DNA of 64,000 bases from contig SHYY01000004.1 of NCBI GenBank assembly GCA_009692555.1, positions 17,901 to 81,900 on the forward strand, in the 5' to 3' direction. Shown piece by piece: positions 28,851-38,520 of this stretch (positions are counted from its first letter, which is position 1; each line of letters begins with the position of its first letter). The position numbers and the translations under genes were made by a program. Source of the stretch: Myxococcales bacterium. Its GTDB lineage: Bacteria > Myxococcota_A > Polyangia > Palsa-1104 > SHYY01. The notes beneath the pieces are model-generated. The model made no database searches, was not told the DNA's origin, and worked only from the letters and a program-made list of their open reading frames with translations.

Positions 28851-30257
28851 ATGCCGATCCATCAAGAACTGATCGACGCCGACGCCCAGAAGGTGATCCG
28901 GCGTCTGGTTCGCGCCAAGCACCAGGCCTACTTCGTCGGTGGCTGCGTGCGCGACCTGCTCCTCGAGCGCACCCCGAAGGACTTCGATATCGCCACCAGC
29001 GCGACCCCGCCGCAGATCAAGGATCTCTTCCGCAACTGCCGGATCATCGGCCGCCGCTTCCGCCTCGCGCACATCTTCTTCGGCCAGAAGATCATCGAGA
29101 CCGCCACCTTCCGCGCCAACCCGCGCGAGGTCGACAGCGACGGTGGGGAGGGGGATGATGCCCTGCCCACCAGCGAGGATCTGCTGATCCGGCGCGACAA
29201 CGTCTTCGGCAACGCCGAGGAGGATGCGAGGCGCCGCGACTTCACCATCAACGGCCTGTTCTACGACCTCGATGCCGACCAGGTGATCGATTACGTCGGC
29301 GGCCTGACCGACCTCGCCAGCCGCACCGTGCGCACCATCGGCGACCCGGACATCCGCTTCCGCGAGGACCCGGTGCGCATCCTTCGCGCGGTCAAGTTCG
29401 CGGCGCGCCTCGACTTTCAGGTCGAGCCGGCGGCCTGGCAGGCGATCATGGTGCACAAGGTGGAGATCCCGAAGTGCCCCGCCCCGAGGGTGCTGGAGGA
29501 GGTCTACCGTCTCCTGCGTGGCGGCGCGGGGCGGCGCTCGATGGAGCTTTTGCGCGAGACCGGCATCCTCGAGCTGCTCATGCCGGAGCTGGCAGCGCTC
29601 GTCGCCGCCGAGGGTGGCGACTCTCCTTCGGCCCGCTGGTGGTGGCAGACCCTCGACCGCATCGATGTGCGAATGCGACGGCGGGACTTCATGCCGTCGA
29701 ACGCTGTGCTCCTGTGTGCGCTGCTCGGGCCGTTCGTCGGCATGGAGGTGCTCGAGGAGGCGGAGGGCCCCGGGCAGGGCCAGGGGCGAATCCGCGATAT
29801 CGGGCAGGTGATCGAGGACCGCATCCGGCCGCTGCTCGAACGGATGCGGGTCTCGCGGCGCGACAGTGAGCGCGTGCGTCAGATCCTGCTCTCGCAGCGA
29901 CGGATCGCACCCTCGAAGCGGCGGCGCGGAAAGCCGCTGACGCTGGTCCGGCGCGACTACTTCCAGGAGGCGCTCGACGTCTACGAGCTGCTCGCGCCCG
30001 CGCGCCCCGGAACGGCGCAGGAGGGCGACGCCGCAAGCTGGCGCAAGATGGCGCAGGACGCTTCGCAGGGCGGCCTGCTTTCGGCTCAGGACGGGGACGA
30101 GAGCGGAGACACCGACGAGGCCGCGGTCAGCCCGGGCGAGGAGCCGCGCAAGAGGCGTCGCCGAAGGCGTGGGGGACGGAACCGCCCGCGCCCCGATGGG
30201 ACCGCCGGGGCCACCCCCGCTGCCGCGCTCGCCGCCAAGCCCGACGAAGTCGGCTGA
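28851..30257 (+). CDS. pcnB: Poly(A) polymerase / CCA-adding enzyme-like nucleotidyltransferase
   Basis: YFVGGCVRDLLLERTPKDFDIATSATP; RRDFTINGLFYD. Confidence 0.9.
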   Translation: MPIHQELIDADAQKVIRRLVRAKHQAYFVGGCVRDLLLERTPKDFDIATSATPPQIKDLFRNCRIIGRRFRLAHIFFGQKIIETATFRANPREVDSDGGEGDDALPTSEDLLIRRDNVFGNAEEDARRRDFTINGLFYDLDADQVIDYVGGLTDLASRTVRTIGDPDIRFREDPVRILRAVKFAARLDFQVEPAAWQAIMVHKVEIPKCPAPRVLEEVYRLLRGGAGRRSMELLRETGILELLMPELAALVAAEGGDSPSARWWWQTLDRIDVRMRRRDFMPSNAVLLCALLGPFVGMEVLEEAEGPGQGQGRIRDIGQVIEDRIRPLLERMRVSRRDSERVRQILLSQRRIAPSKRRRGKPLTLVRRDYFQEALDVYELLAPARPGTAQEGDAASWRKMAQDASQGGLLSAQDGDESGDTDEAAVSPGEEPRKRRRRRRGGRNRPRPDGTAGATPAAALAAKPDEVG

Positions 30258-30339
30258 TATCAGCGGGCCGCGTCTTCGGGTGGGACCAAGACCCGCGACC
30301 CGCGTTCCCACGCGGTCGCCGCGGCGGGCTCCCTGCTTC

Positions 30340-30822
30340 TCACGCGTCAAACTCGGTCTGCTCGGGAGCGTGTCCGTCCTCGCTCGCAGGAGCAGGCCGG
30401 TACGAGGCCGCCAGGGCCCGCTCGTCCGGCGTCGCATCGTACAATTCGAAGACCGCCTCATCGAGCGTGGTCTCTGCCGCTTCAAGTGCACGCAGCCACT
30501 TCTCCCTCTCGCGCTCCCCAACCGCACCGACCAACCCGCAACTGGCGGCCCTCGCCTGCTCCGCCAGATCCATAACTTGAGCATGGATCTTTCTGCCGGA
30601 GGCGACGTCAAGCCGGGGAATTACCACGGCAACATCTTGAATGTATTGCTGATTGTATGCATACCAGCCGTGCTGAAATCGACTGCTCTGGGACTTGATG
30701 GCGAAGTCGAGGAGAGAACTGTCGAGGATACCGGTCAGATAGCGTAGATGCAGTCCCGCGGCGAGGTTTTTCGGCGACAACTGAAGACCGTAGCCCCCGC
30801 CACCACCGCCACCGCTGCCCAT
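30340..30822 (-). pseudogene. Remnant of a type IIG/Eco57I-like restriction-modification enzyme: C-terminal TaqI-like specificity region only
   Basis: YFFMGSGGGGGGGYGLQLSPKN...LRYLTGILDSSLLDFAIKSQSSRFQHGWYAYNQQYIQDVAVVIP; methyltransferase motifs absent, replaced upstream by hexanucleotide repeats. Confidence 0.6.
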
Positions 30823-30859
30823 GAAAAAGTATCTCCGCCGAGACCGGCCGCCCGCCCCC

Positions 30860-30913
<54 letters not shown>

Positions 30914-31037
30914 GAGCGGGAGCAACCGAAGAACCAGAGGTGGCGCGGCAGCGCGCCCACCGAGCACTTTGGATCGCACCCGTTGAGCAGGGGGTGCAGC
31001 CACCCCGGGTCGCTGCTGTTCGTCTTGTCGATCACCA

Positions 31038-31074
<37 letters not shown>

Positions 31075-31122
31075 CGGGGCGCCGTAGGGCGTTGACAGCC
31101 TCGGGGAGGGACTGCTAGAAGT

Positions 31123-32577
31123 GTGATAATGATTTTCGATTTCAAGAAGCCGCGGGTGGCGGTGCTGGGGGGCGGGGCGTGCGGGATGACCGCGGCGTGG
31201 GAGCTGGCGGCGGCGGGCTGCGAGGTGACGGTGCTGGAGCGCGAGCCGCGGCTCGGCGGGCTGTGCGCGACCCACGAGCGCGATGGCTATCGCTTCGACC
31301 TCGGTGGCCATCGCTTCATCTCGCGCAGCGGTGAGCTGGTCGACAGGGTGCGCGGGCTGCTCGGCGAGGAGCTGCTCTCGCGCACCCGTCGCAGCGTGAT
31401 CCTGCACGGCGATCGCCGCTACCGCTACCCGCTCGACGCCGCCGATCTGGCGCGCAATCTCGCCTCGGTGGAGGCGGTGCGCGCGGTGGCGAGTTATGCC
31501 CGCGCGCGCCTCGGACAGCGGGTCGCCCCGGGCGCCGACGCCTCGTTCGAGGACTGGGTGGTGGCGCGCTTCGGCAGCCACCTCTACGACCTCTTCTTCG
31601 GCCCCTACACCGAGAAGCTCTGGGGCCTCCCGCCGTCGCAGCTCTCGGCCGACTGGGCGAGCGAGCGGATCTCGCTCCTCGACCTCGGCGACGCGCTCCT
31701 GCGGCTCCTCCGGGTGCGCCGCGGCGGTCGCCCGCGCAGCTACGCGCGCGGCTACTTCTACCCGCGCCTCGGCATCGGCCAGATCTTCGAGGCGATGGGC
31801 GAGGAGATCCGCCGCCTCGGCGCGACGGTGACCCTCGGCGCGACGGTGACCGGCCTCGACCGCGACCGTCGCGGACAGGTGCGCGCGGTGCGCTGGCGAG
31901 ACGAAGGCGGGCGCGAGCGCGGCCTCGATTGCGACTTCGTGATCTCGACGGTATCGCTGCCGCTTTTGGCCCGCTGGCTCGCTCCCGGCGACGGCGAAGT
32001 CGAGCGCCACGCCGAAGCTCTCCGCTACCGCGCGGTGCGCTTCCTGAACCTGATGCTCGATCGCCCGGCGGTCTCGGAGAACACCTGGATGTACGTCTCC
32101 GAGCCGCGCTACCTCGCGACGCGGATCCAGGAGCCGCGCCACCGCAGTCCGGAGATGGCCCCGCCGGGGAAGACCTCGCTGATGCTCGAGATCCCGTGCG
32201 ACGTCGACGACGCGGTGTGGCGCGCCGCCGACGCCTCGCTCCTCGCGCGCTGCACCGACGATCTCGGGCGCCTCGGCTTCCCCGGGATCGCCGCCGACAC
32301 CCGCGGCTGCTTCTCCACCTTCGTCGCCGAGGGCTACCCGATCTACACCCTCGGCTACGGCGCGCACCAGCTTGCGCTGTTCGCCCACGTCGAGCGCGCG
32401 GGCAACCTCGCCTCGTGCGGCCGACAGGGAACTTTCCGCTATATTTTCATGGACATCGCGATGGAGATGGGGCTCCATGCGGCGCGTCAGGTGCTCGCCG
32501 GCGCGCTCCGACCGCGCGACTACGCAGGCTTCCGCTCCGACCGCCAGTTGATCGAGTCCCAGAGCGTGACGGCCTAG
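31123..32577 (+). CDS. FAD/NAD(P)-dependent oxidoreductase (amine oxidase / UDP-galactopyranose mutase-like)
   Basis: VAVLGGGACGMTAAWELAAAGCEVTVLEREPRLGG dinucleotide-binding motif. Confidence 0.85.
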   Translation: MIMIFDFKKPRVAVLGGGACGMTAAWELAAAGCEVTVLEREPRLGGLCATHERDGYRFDLGGHRFISRSGELVDRVRGLLGEELLSRTRRSVILHGDRRYRYPLDAADLARNLASVEAVRAVASYARARLGQRVAPGADASFEDWVVARFGSHLYDLFFGPYTEKLWGLPPSQLSADWASERISLLDLGDALLRLLRVRRGGRPRSYARGYFYPRLGIGQIFEAMGEEIRRLGATVTLGATVTGLDRDRRGQVRAVRWRDEGGRERGLDCDFVISTVSLPLLARWLAPGDGEVERHAEALRYRAVRFLNLMLDRPAVSENTWMYVSEPRYLATRIQEPRHRSPEMAPPGKTSLMLEIPCDVDDAVWRAADASLLARCTDDLGRLGFPGIAADTRGCFSTFVAEGYPIYTLGYGAHQLALFAHVERAGNLASCGRQGTFRYIFMDIAMEMGLHAARQVLAGALRPRDYAGFRSDRQLIESQSVTA

Positions 32578-32606
32578 TCTAGCCATCGATTGACGCGCGT
32601 CGGCCT

Positions 32607-32629
32607 GGTGTTACCTTGGTAGTATCACC
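32607..32629. promoter_or_regulatory. Putative toxin-antitoxin operator
   Basis: GGTGTTAC-CTTGGTA-GTATCACC (7/8 arm match) containing inner TACC-TT-GGTA; 15 bp upstream of the antitoxin ATG. Confidence 0.5.
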
Positions 32630-32644
32630 CACACGGAGCCGTCG

Positions 32645-32929
32645 ATGCCGGTCACCACCCTCAAGCTGCCCGCCGAGCTGAAGCAACGGATCGCCGCGGT
32701 CGTCGAAGGCAGCGGGCAGTCGATGCACGCATTCATGGTCCGCGCGGTCGAGGAGGAGACCCGGCGGGCTGAGCTGCGTCGAGCCTTCCACGCCGACGCA
32801 TTGGCGGCGCGCGAGGAGGCGTTCCGCACCGGCCTGGCGCATCCCGCCGCCGCCGTGCACGCCTACATCCGATCGCGTGTGAACGGCAAGAGAGCGACGC
32901 GCCCCAAGGCCAAACCGTGGCGCGGGTAG
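32645..32929 (+). CDS. Ribbon-helix-helix (CopG/ParD-like) antitoxin
   Basis: MPVTTLKLPAELKQRIAAVVEGSGQSMHAFMVRAVEEE. Confidence 0.8.
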   Translation: MPVTTLKLPAELKQRIAAVVEGSGQSMHAFMVRAVEEETRRAELRRAFHADALAAREEAFRTGLAHPAAAVHAYIRSRVNGKRATRPKAKPWRG

Positions 32930-33207
32930 TCTACTCCGAGCGCGGCCTGGCCGATCTGGAACTCCTGTTCGACTTCGCCGCCGTCGCGGACCGGGAGTTC
33001 GCCGTCGCATCGATCGACGCGATGGAAGAGGCGGTGAGCCTCCTCGCCCATCACCCGCTGATCGGGCGCCCCGTCGATGACGATCTGCGCGAACTGGTGA
33101 TCTCGCGCGGCAAGACCGGATACGTGGCCCGCTACGCCTGGCTGGAAAGCGACGACGTCGTGATGGTGCTGGCGATCCGGCATCAGAGCGAAGCCGGCTA
33201 TCGATAG
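32917..33207 (+). CDS. RelE/ParE-family toxin
   Basis: YSERGLADLELLFDFAA...AVSLLAHHPLIGRPV...RYAWLESDDVVMVLAIRHQSEAGY; overlaps the antitoxin ORF. Confidence 0.85.
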   Translation: MARVVYSERGLADLELLFDFAAVADREFAVASIDAMEEAVSLLAHHPLIGRPVDDDLRELVISRGKTGYVARYAWLESDDVVMVLAIRHQSEAGYR

Positions 33208-33230
33208 GCCTCGCTGAAAAGGCCGCCGCT

Positions 33231-34619
33231 TCAGTACAGGAAGGCCAGCGACGTGACGTAGCCGAGGTCGGGCTTTGCGAACGGGTTCTGCGCGCCACCG
33301 ACGTGATCGAGCTGCAATTCGTGCTTCCAGACGACGGCCTCGATGAAGCGGTAGTTGAGGCCGAAGGTGACGCGTTGGCGGTCGCCGCTGCTCTTGATGT
33401 TCCTATCCGTGTCGATGAGGTCGTAGCGCGCAGCGAGGGTGAAGACCGACTCTCGCAGCCAGGACGGCAGGCGGCGCCGGAGCGCGTTCGGCATGACGTG
33501 GTAGTGGGCCTCGACGAACAGCCCCTGCAGCGCGGTCGGCACCGCCTCGCGCGTCGAGATCGGGTAGTCGTCGTCGAAGCCGGGGTCGTTGAAGCCGCGC
33601 ACGTATTCCGCGATGAGCTCGAAGCCCGCGACGTGCAGCGCGAGGTCGCCACCGACGAGGTTGGCGCGATTTCCGCGGCGATCGTAGGCGCCGGTGTAGC
33701 CCGAGACGCCAAGGTCGATCTGCACGGTGCGGCGGCCGATCGGTCCGAAGAAGTAGAAGCCGAGGCGCCCGACCACGGCCTTGTCGTCGTTGTTGTCCTG
33801 CAGCTTCGAGCCGCGCGCCGCGCGGTAGCCGAGGCCGTCCCTGATCTTCGCGTCGAAGCCGTTGACCACGTAGGCCTCCCAGGTGAGGTCGACGCCGCCG
33901 GGGAGCTTCTGCTTGCCGAGCAGCCCCGCGCCCGCCTCGAACCAGGTCGACGGGATGAGGTAGGTGAGGACCAGCGGGCGATCGGTGAGATCCTGCGTCG
34001 GCGCGTCGTGGTTGATGTTGAAGCGGCCGAACGGGACCAGGATGATCCCGCCGCGCAGGATGAACTGATCGAAGAACTTGAGGTCGACCGCGGCGAACTC
34101 GAGCTGCACCTCGCCCGCGCCAAGCGCACCGTCGCGTTTCAGCGGTGAGCCGCCGTGCTCGAACTCGATCTCGGTGGTGAAAGAGATGCGCTCGTGGATC
34201 GGCGCGTGGAGGAAAGCGACCACCCGCCGCGCCTCGAAATAGGAGTCCTCGCCCTGTCGCTTCACGAACGCGAACTCGCCGTAGCCGCCGAGGACGGTGC
34301 GGTTGATGATCGCCTCGGCCTTGCTCTTCAGGTCGGAGAAGATCGATGTGCGACTCACTTCCGACGATGCACCCGGCGACGCGGCGGTGCCCTTCGGAGG
34401 CGCGGGACCTCCGTCCTCGGGTGGCAGCTCGATCACCGGGCCGCCGCTCGCGCGCGGAGTGGCCATCACCCTCGGCACCCCGAGCGGGGCGCGCGGTGGC
34501 GGCTGCTCCGCGGGCGGCACCTCCCCCTGCGCCGCGCCGCCGTCCGCGCGCGCACCTGCGTCACCGTCGGCCCAGGCGGGGATGGCGCACAGCAGCAGGC
34601 ACGCAGCGACGAGGCGCAC
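33231..34619 (-). CDS. OprO/OprP-like outer-membrane porin
   Basis: Signal peptide; GYGEFAFVKRQGEDSYFEARRVVAFLHAPIHERISFTTEIEFEHG; C-terminal aromatic. Confidence 0.75.
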   Translation of the reverse strand: MRLVAACLLLCAIPAWADGDAGARADGGAAQGEVPPAEQPPPRAPLGVPRVMATPRASGGPVIELPPEDGGPAPPKGTAASPGASSEVSRTSIFSDLKSKAEAIINRTVLGGYGEFAFVKRQGEDSYFEARRVVAFLHAPIHERISFTTEIEFEHGGSPLKRDGALGAGEVQLEFAAVDLKFFDQFILRGGIILVPFGRFNINHDAPTQDLTDRPLVLTYLIPSTWFEAGAGLLGKQKLPGGVDLTWEAYVVNGFDAKIRDGLGYRAARGSKLQDNNDDKAVVGRLGFYFFGPIGRRTVQIDLGVSGYTGAYDRRGNRANLVGGDLALHVAGFELIAEYVRGFNDPGFDDDYPISTREAVPTALQGLFVEAHYHVMPNALRRRLPSWLRESVFTLAARYDLIDTDRNIKSSGDRQRVTFGLNYRFIEAVVWKHELQLDHVGGAQNPFAKPDLGYVTSLAFLY

Positions 34620-34621
34620 GC

Positions 34622-35545
34622 TCAGAACTTGAAGCCGAAGGTGGTGTCGATCGCGGTGACGAGGATCGTGAACTTCACGTCCTTCATCGTCGCGGGCTTC
34701 TGGGGGTCGCCCTTGGCCAGCTCGGCGTCGATCGTGGCGAGGGTCGCGGCGCCGCCGGGCTGGGTCTTGATCCAGTCGCGCAGGAGGGCGATCACGCCCT
34801 TGCCGACCGCGTAGGGTTCTACCGCCTCGTCGGGGAGGTTCTTTTCCACCGCTTCAGCGGCCTCGCCGAACTCGTGGCGCGCCTGGAGACCGAAGAACTC
34901 GGTGAGCGCCTTGTCGACGGTGGCGGCCTGCGCGGCGGTGGTGCCGGCGTCGCCCGCCGCGAGCGCGTTGCGCCCCTCGATCAGCGCGCGGAAGACGGTG
35001 TCGTTCTTCTTCGTGGCGAACTCGGCGTCGCGCTTTTGCGCCTTGGCGGCGATGCCGCTCACGGTCAGTCCATCGGCCGACCGACCATAGAAGGCGAAGG
35101 CGCGGTCCCAGCCCTCGCGGGTGCTCCTCTGCTGCTCGCCGTGGATGGTCTCGAAGGTGAAGCGGTAGACGATCGTCTGCACCAGCTCCTCGGCGGCCTC
35201 CTTGATCTTCACGTCCGGCGATCCCGCCCCCATCGCGATCGCGTCGATCACCTGCTTGTCGAGGTTCGCGCCGAGCTGCGCACCGTCGCTGACATAGGCA
35301 TGTGCGGCGACCAGCGCCTTGAGCTCGGCCTGGAATCCCTTCTTGTACGCCGCATCGATCGCGGCGAAGTCCTTCGCCTCGAGCGTGGTGCGGAAATCGT
35401 CGAGCACCTTCACCTTCGCCTGGGTGGTCGCGACGAGCGCCGGATCGAAGGCGACGTAGCGATCGGTCACGGCGGCGGGCTGGCCGCTGCAGCCAGCGAC
35501 GAGAGCGGCGAGGGTGGCGACCTTCGGGACGAGCAGGAAACGCAT
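34622..35545 (-). CDS. Putative lipoprotein encoded beside the porin
   Basis: MRFLLVPKVATLAALVAGC lipobox; start inside the longer ORF. Confidence 0.7.
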   Translation of the reverse strand: MRFLLVPKVATLAALVAGCSGQPAAVTDRYVAFDPALVATTQAKVKVLDDFRTTLEAKDFAAIDAAYKKGFQAELKALVAAHAYVSDGAQLGANLDKQVIDAIAMGAGSPDVKIKEAAEELVQTIVYRFTFETIHGEQQRSTREGWDRAFAFYGRSADGLTVSGIAAKAQKRDAEFATKKNDTVFRALIEGRNALAAGDAGTTAAQAATVDKALTEFFGLQARHEFGEAAEAVEKNLPDEAVEPYAVGKGVIALLRDWIKTQPGGAATLATIDAELAKGDPQKPATMKDVKFTILVTAIDTTFGFKF

Positions 35546-35565
35546 GGGAACTTCTCCTTGGGTGT

Positions 35566-36135
35566 TCAGTCGTGAACAGCGGCATCGGGGATCGAGGTGG
35601 CACCCGCGCCGCAGAATCCAAATCCGACCTCCGGGTCGTCGACGACCACGCAGAGGCTCCCCGGGCACTTCCGGGGCTCGCCCTTGTTGCAGCACAGCGC
35701 GTCGCAGCCCCCGCCGACGCAGATCGTCCCCTGGCCGCCGGTGCTGCCGCCGCCGGCGATGCGGGTGCCGTAGTAGGGATCGATCGCGCCACCGCCGGCT
35801 CCCTGGTTGAAGTAGTCGACCCGGCCTCCGCGCTGGAACGTGTGGCGCCAGCGGACCGCGCTGCCGACGAGGTTCGGCGAGAACAGCTCGGGCGGGGCGC
35901 CGCGGACGGAGGCGCTGGTGACGTTGAAGGGGCGCCCGGTCGGGTTGTGCCATTCGACCGTCGCGCCGAGGTCGATGAGCAGGCAGGGCCTGGTGAGGTT
36001 GCCGCGTTCCGTGACGGTGATGGTGAGCGTGGGCTCGCCTGGCGACGAGGGCTGGACAAACGGGAGCTGACCGTTGCCGCGGTTCGAGGAGCAGGCGGCG
36101 AGCAGCGCGGCGAGCAGAAGGGCGCGGCGGGTCAT
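35566..36135 (-). CDS. Putative cupredoxin-like lipoprotein
   Basis: LLAACSS lipobox; GATVEWHNPTGRPFNVTS; Cys-rich C-terminus. Confidence 0.55.
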   Translation of the reverse strand: MTRRALLLAALLAACSSNRGNGQLPFVQPSSPGEPTLTITVTERGNLTRPCLLIDLGATVEWHNPTGRPFNVTSASVRGAPPELFSPNLVGSAVRWRHTFQRGGRVDYFNQGAGGGAIDPYYGTRIAGGGSTGGQGTICVGGGCDALCCNKGEPRKCPGSLCVVVDDPEVGFGFCGAGATSIPDAAVHD

Positions 36136-37544
36136 GGTCCGCCTCGCCGGGCGTGGGCGGCGTAGAGGGTGGCGTCGCCGAAGCGGACCAGGGGATCGAG
36201 GTCGAGATCGGGGCGCGCGAGGTCGGGGATCTCGGAGCTGGCGACGACCGTGATGCCGTCGCCGAGGGCGGCGGCGATGCGGGCCACATCGGCGCCGTCG
36301 AGGGCGCGGTCGGTGCGCAGCGCCGGCTGGTAGAAGGCGGCGACGCGCGGCAGGTGGGTGCCTACCAGGAGCACGCGATCGAGGCCGAAACGCCCCTCGA
36401 TCCAGGCGATCGCGTCGCGGCGCCAGGGGGCTTGCTGCGACGCAGCAACCGCGGCGGCGAGCGCGTGGGTGAGCGTGAGGGCGACCGCCGCGCGCGGCGC
36501 CCAGCGACGGAGGGGGCGGACGGCGCCGCGAGGGCAGAGGCCGATCGCGAGGGCCCCGCAGAGCAGGAGGGCGAGCGGCGCGGCGTGGCGGGTGCGGTCG
36601 ACGTTCTGCGCCAGCCAGACCCACAGGGCGTAGGGTGCGGCGGCGAGGGCGACGGCGACGGCGACGCGGCGGGAGAGACGATCTCCGACGGGGGTTGCGC
36701 GCTGCACCAGCAGGGCGAGAGCCATCGCACCGAGCAGACCGGCGGCTGCGTGGGCGACGAGATGGAGGGCGCGGACGGCGAGTCCCTCGGACGAAGAGGC
36801 GATCGAACCGCCCCAGGTCGTGAAGTGGCCCGCGACGTGGGCTTCACCGACGGCGATCAGCGAGCGCGCGCCGACCAGGACCGAGAGCGGGAGGAGCCAG
36901 GCCACGACGGCGGCGGCCATGCCGGCCAGGGCGTACGCCGGTCCGCGGTGGTCGCCCGAGAGGACGGCGGAGAACAGCAGCAGCGATGGGGCGAGGGGCA
37001 GGTAGGAGGGCCTCGCGCCGAGGGCGAGGCCGAGGAGCGCGCCGGCGAACATCCGGGTGAGGCGCGGGTGCGCGGCCCCAGGCTCGCTCCCCACCAGCGC
37101 GGCGGCGAAGGCGCATCCCGCGAGGGCGAGGGCGAGTCCGTCGGAGCCCGGGAGCGCGCCCACTTCGACCAGCGGCGGCGCGACCGCGACCAGCCAGGCA
37201 GCGATCACCCCGGCGCGCTCGCCCGCCCGTCCGGCGACGGCGCGCCGGATCGCGAAGATGAGCAGCACGGCGCCGAGGACGCCGGGCAGGGCGAGGGCGA
37301 CCGCCGGCTCGGCGACGTGGGCGCAGGCGCGCGCGGCGAGAACGTAGAGCGGGTAGCCGGGGAAGTGCGGCTGGTGGAGCGTGAGATCGAAGCGATCGAG
37401 CGCGAGGGCGAAGTTCACCGCATCGGTGGTGTCGAGCGCGCGCGGGAGGGCCAGGAGGCGGAGCGCCACCGCCGCGATCGCCGCGCCCAGCGTCGGCAGC
37501 CACGCCGGGACGGGGGTTCCCGTGATTTTGAATTCGATTTTCAT
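36132..37544 (-). CDS. Polytopic membrane glycosyltransferase-like protein
   Basis: Multiple TM segments; HFPGYPLYVLAARACA loop typical of GT-C enzymes. Confidence 0.6.
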   Translation of the reverse strand: MKIEFKITGTPVPAWLPTLGAAIAAVALRLLALPRALDTTDAVNFALALDRFDLTLHQPHFPGYPLYVLAARACAHVAEPAVALALPGVLGAVLLIFAIRRAVAGRAGERAGVIAAWLVAVAPPLVEVGALPGSDGLALALAGCAFAAALVGSEPGAAHPRLTRMFAGALLGLALGARPSYLPLAPSLLLFSAVLSGDHRGPAYALAGMAAAVVAWLLPLSVLVGARSLIAVGEAHVAGHFTTWGGSIASSSEGLAVRALHLVAHAAAGLLGAMALALLVQRATPVGDRLSRRVAVAVALAAAPYALWVWLAQNVDRTRHAAPLALLLCGALAIGLCPRGAVRPLRRWAPRAAVALTLTHALAAAVAASQQAPWRRDAIAWIEGRFGLDRVLLVGTHLPRVAAFYQPALRTDRALDGADVARIAAALGDGITVVASSEIPDLARPDLDLDPLVRFGDATLYAAHARRGGP

Positions 37545-37667
37545 TATCCGCCAAGTGGAAATAGGTCCTGGCGCACCGCCCGTCAAGCTCTTTTTCGCCG
37601 CGCGGACAGCGACCGCGCGCCTCTTCAACGCGGCGCAGGTGGCAAAGCAGCCCTTGCCCGGTCCAGT

Positions 37668-38402
37668 CTAGTGCGGGGAGTGGACGTCGCCGGCGCAGCG
37701 GAAGCCGATGTCGTCGTCGCTGTAGTCGGGAGGGAAGGCAAGGCGGTTGGCGGAGCGCGGGAGGCCGAACATCGAGCAGCAGGCGCCACCGCGCACCACG
37801 CGCCGCCCGCTGGCCGCGGGAGCCACCCGCCCCCTCTTGCCGGCGCGGTAGCTCGGACGATAGACATCGGCGACCCACTCCCAGACGTTGCCGGCGAGGT
37901 CGCGCGCGCCGAACGGGGAGGCGCCCGACGGGTAGCTTCCGACGGCGACCGGGCGCCCCGGGTTGTTCGGGCAGCGCCCCTCGCCCTGGTAGTTGCCGAA
38001 GTTGGCCCGCGCGCACTCGGGGGCGTCGCCCCACGGGAAGCGGCGGCCGTCGCCGCCCCGCGCCGCACGCTCCCACTCGGCCTCGGTGGGGAGCCGCTTG
38101 CCGGCGTGGCGGCAGTAGGCGTCGGCGTCGCGCCAGCTCACGAAGGTGACCGGCTCGTCGGGAGCGCCCACCGCCCGCCTCGGGGCGGCGCACGCGCGCG
38201 CGGCCACGCAGAGCCGGTACTGCGCCACCGTCACCTCGTCGCCATCGAGATCGAAGGCCCGCAGCGTGACCAGGTGCGCGGGCCGCTCGTCCGCCTCGTC
38301 CGCGTCGCTGCCGATGCGCGAGCTGCCCGCCGGCACGCGCACCATGCCCACCGGAACGGCGAGGAGCACGATCGCGAGCAGGGCGCGCATCGACTCCTTC
38401 AT
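37668..38402 (-). CDS. Formylglycine-generating enzyme/SUMF1-family protein
   Basis: MVRVPAGSSRIGSD...RLPTEAEWERAARGG...FPWGD...NVWEWVADVY...RVVRGGACCS...GFRC. Confidence 0.9.
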   Translation of the reverse strand: MKESMRALLAIVLLAVPVGMVRVPAGSSRIGSDADEADERPAHLVTLRAFDLDGDEVTVAQYRLCVAARACAAPRRAVGAPDEPVTFVSWRDADAYCRHAGKRLPTEAEWERAARGGDGRRFPWGDAPECARANFGNYQGEGRCPNNPGRPVAVGSYPSGASPFGARDLAGNVWEWVADVYRPSYRAGKRGRVAPAASGRRVVRGGACCSMFGLPRSANRLAFPPDYSDDDIGFRCAGDVHSPH

Positions 38403-38520
38403 ACACCAGACGCCGGCGTCCGGCTGCCGGACAGCTGTCCGCCTGCCGGACAACACGGCCGTTCCACGGCACGGATCTCCACGCTTTTCCGACGGCACGG
38501 TGCGTGCTTCGGGGACGCGG

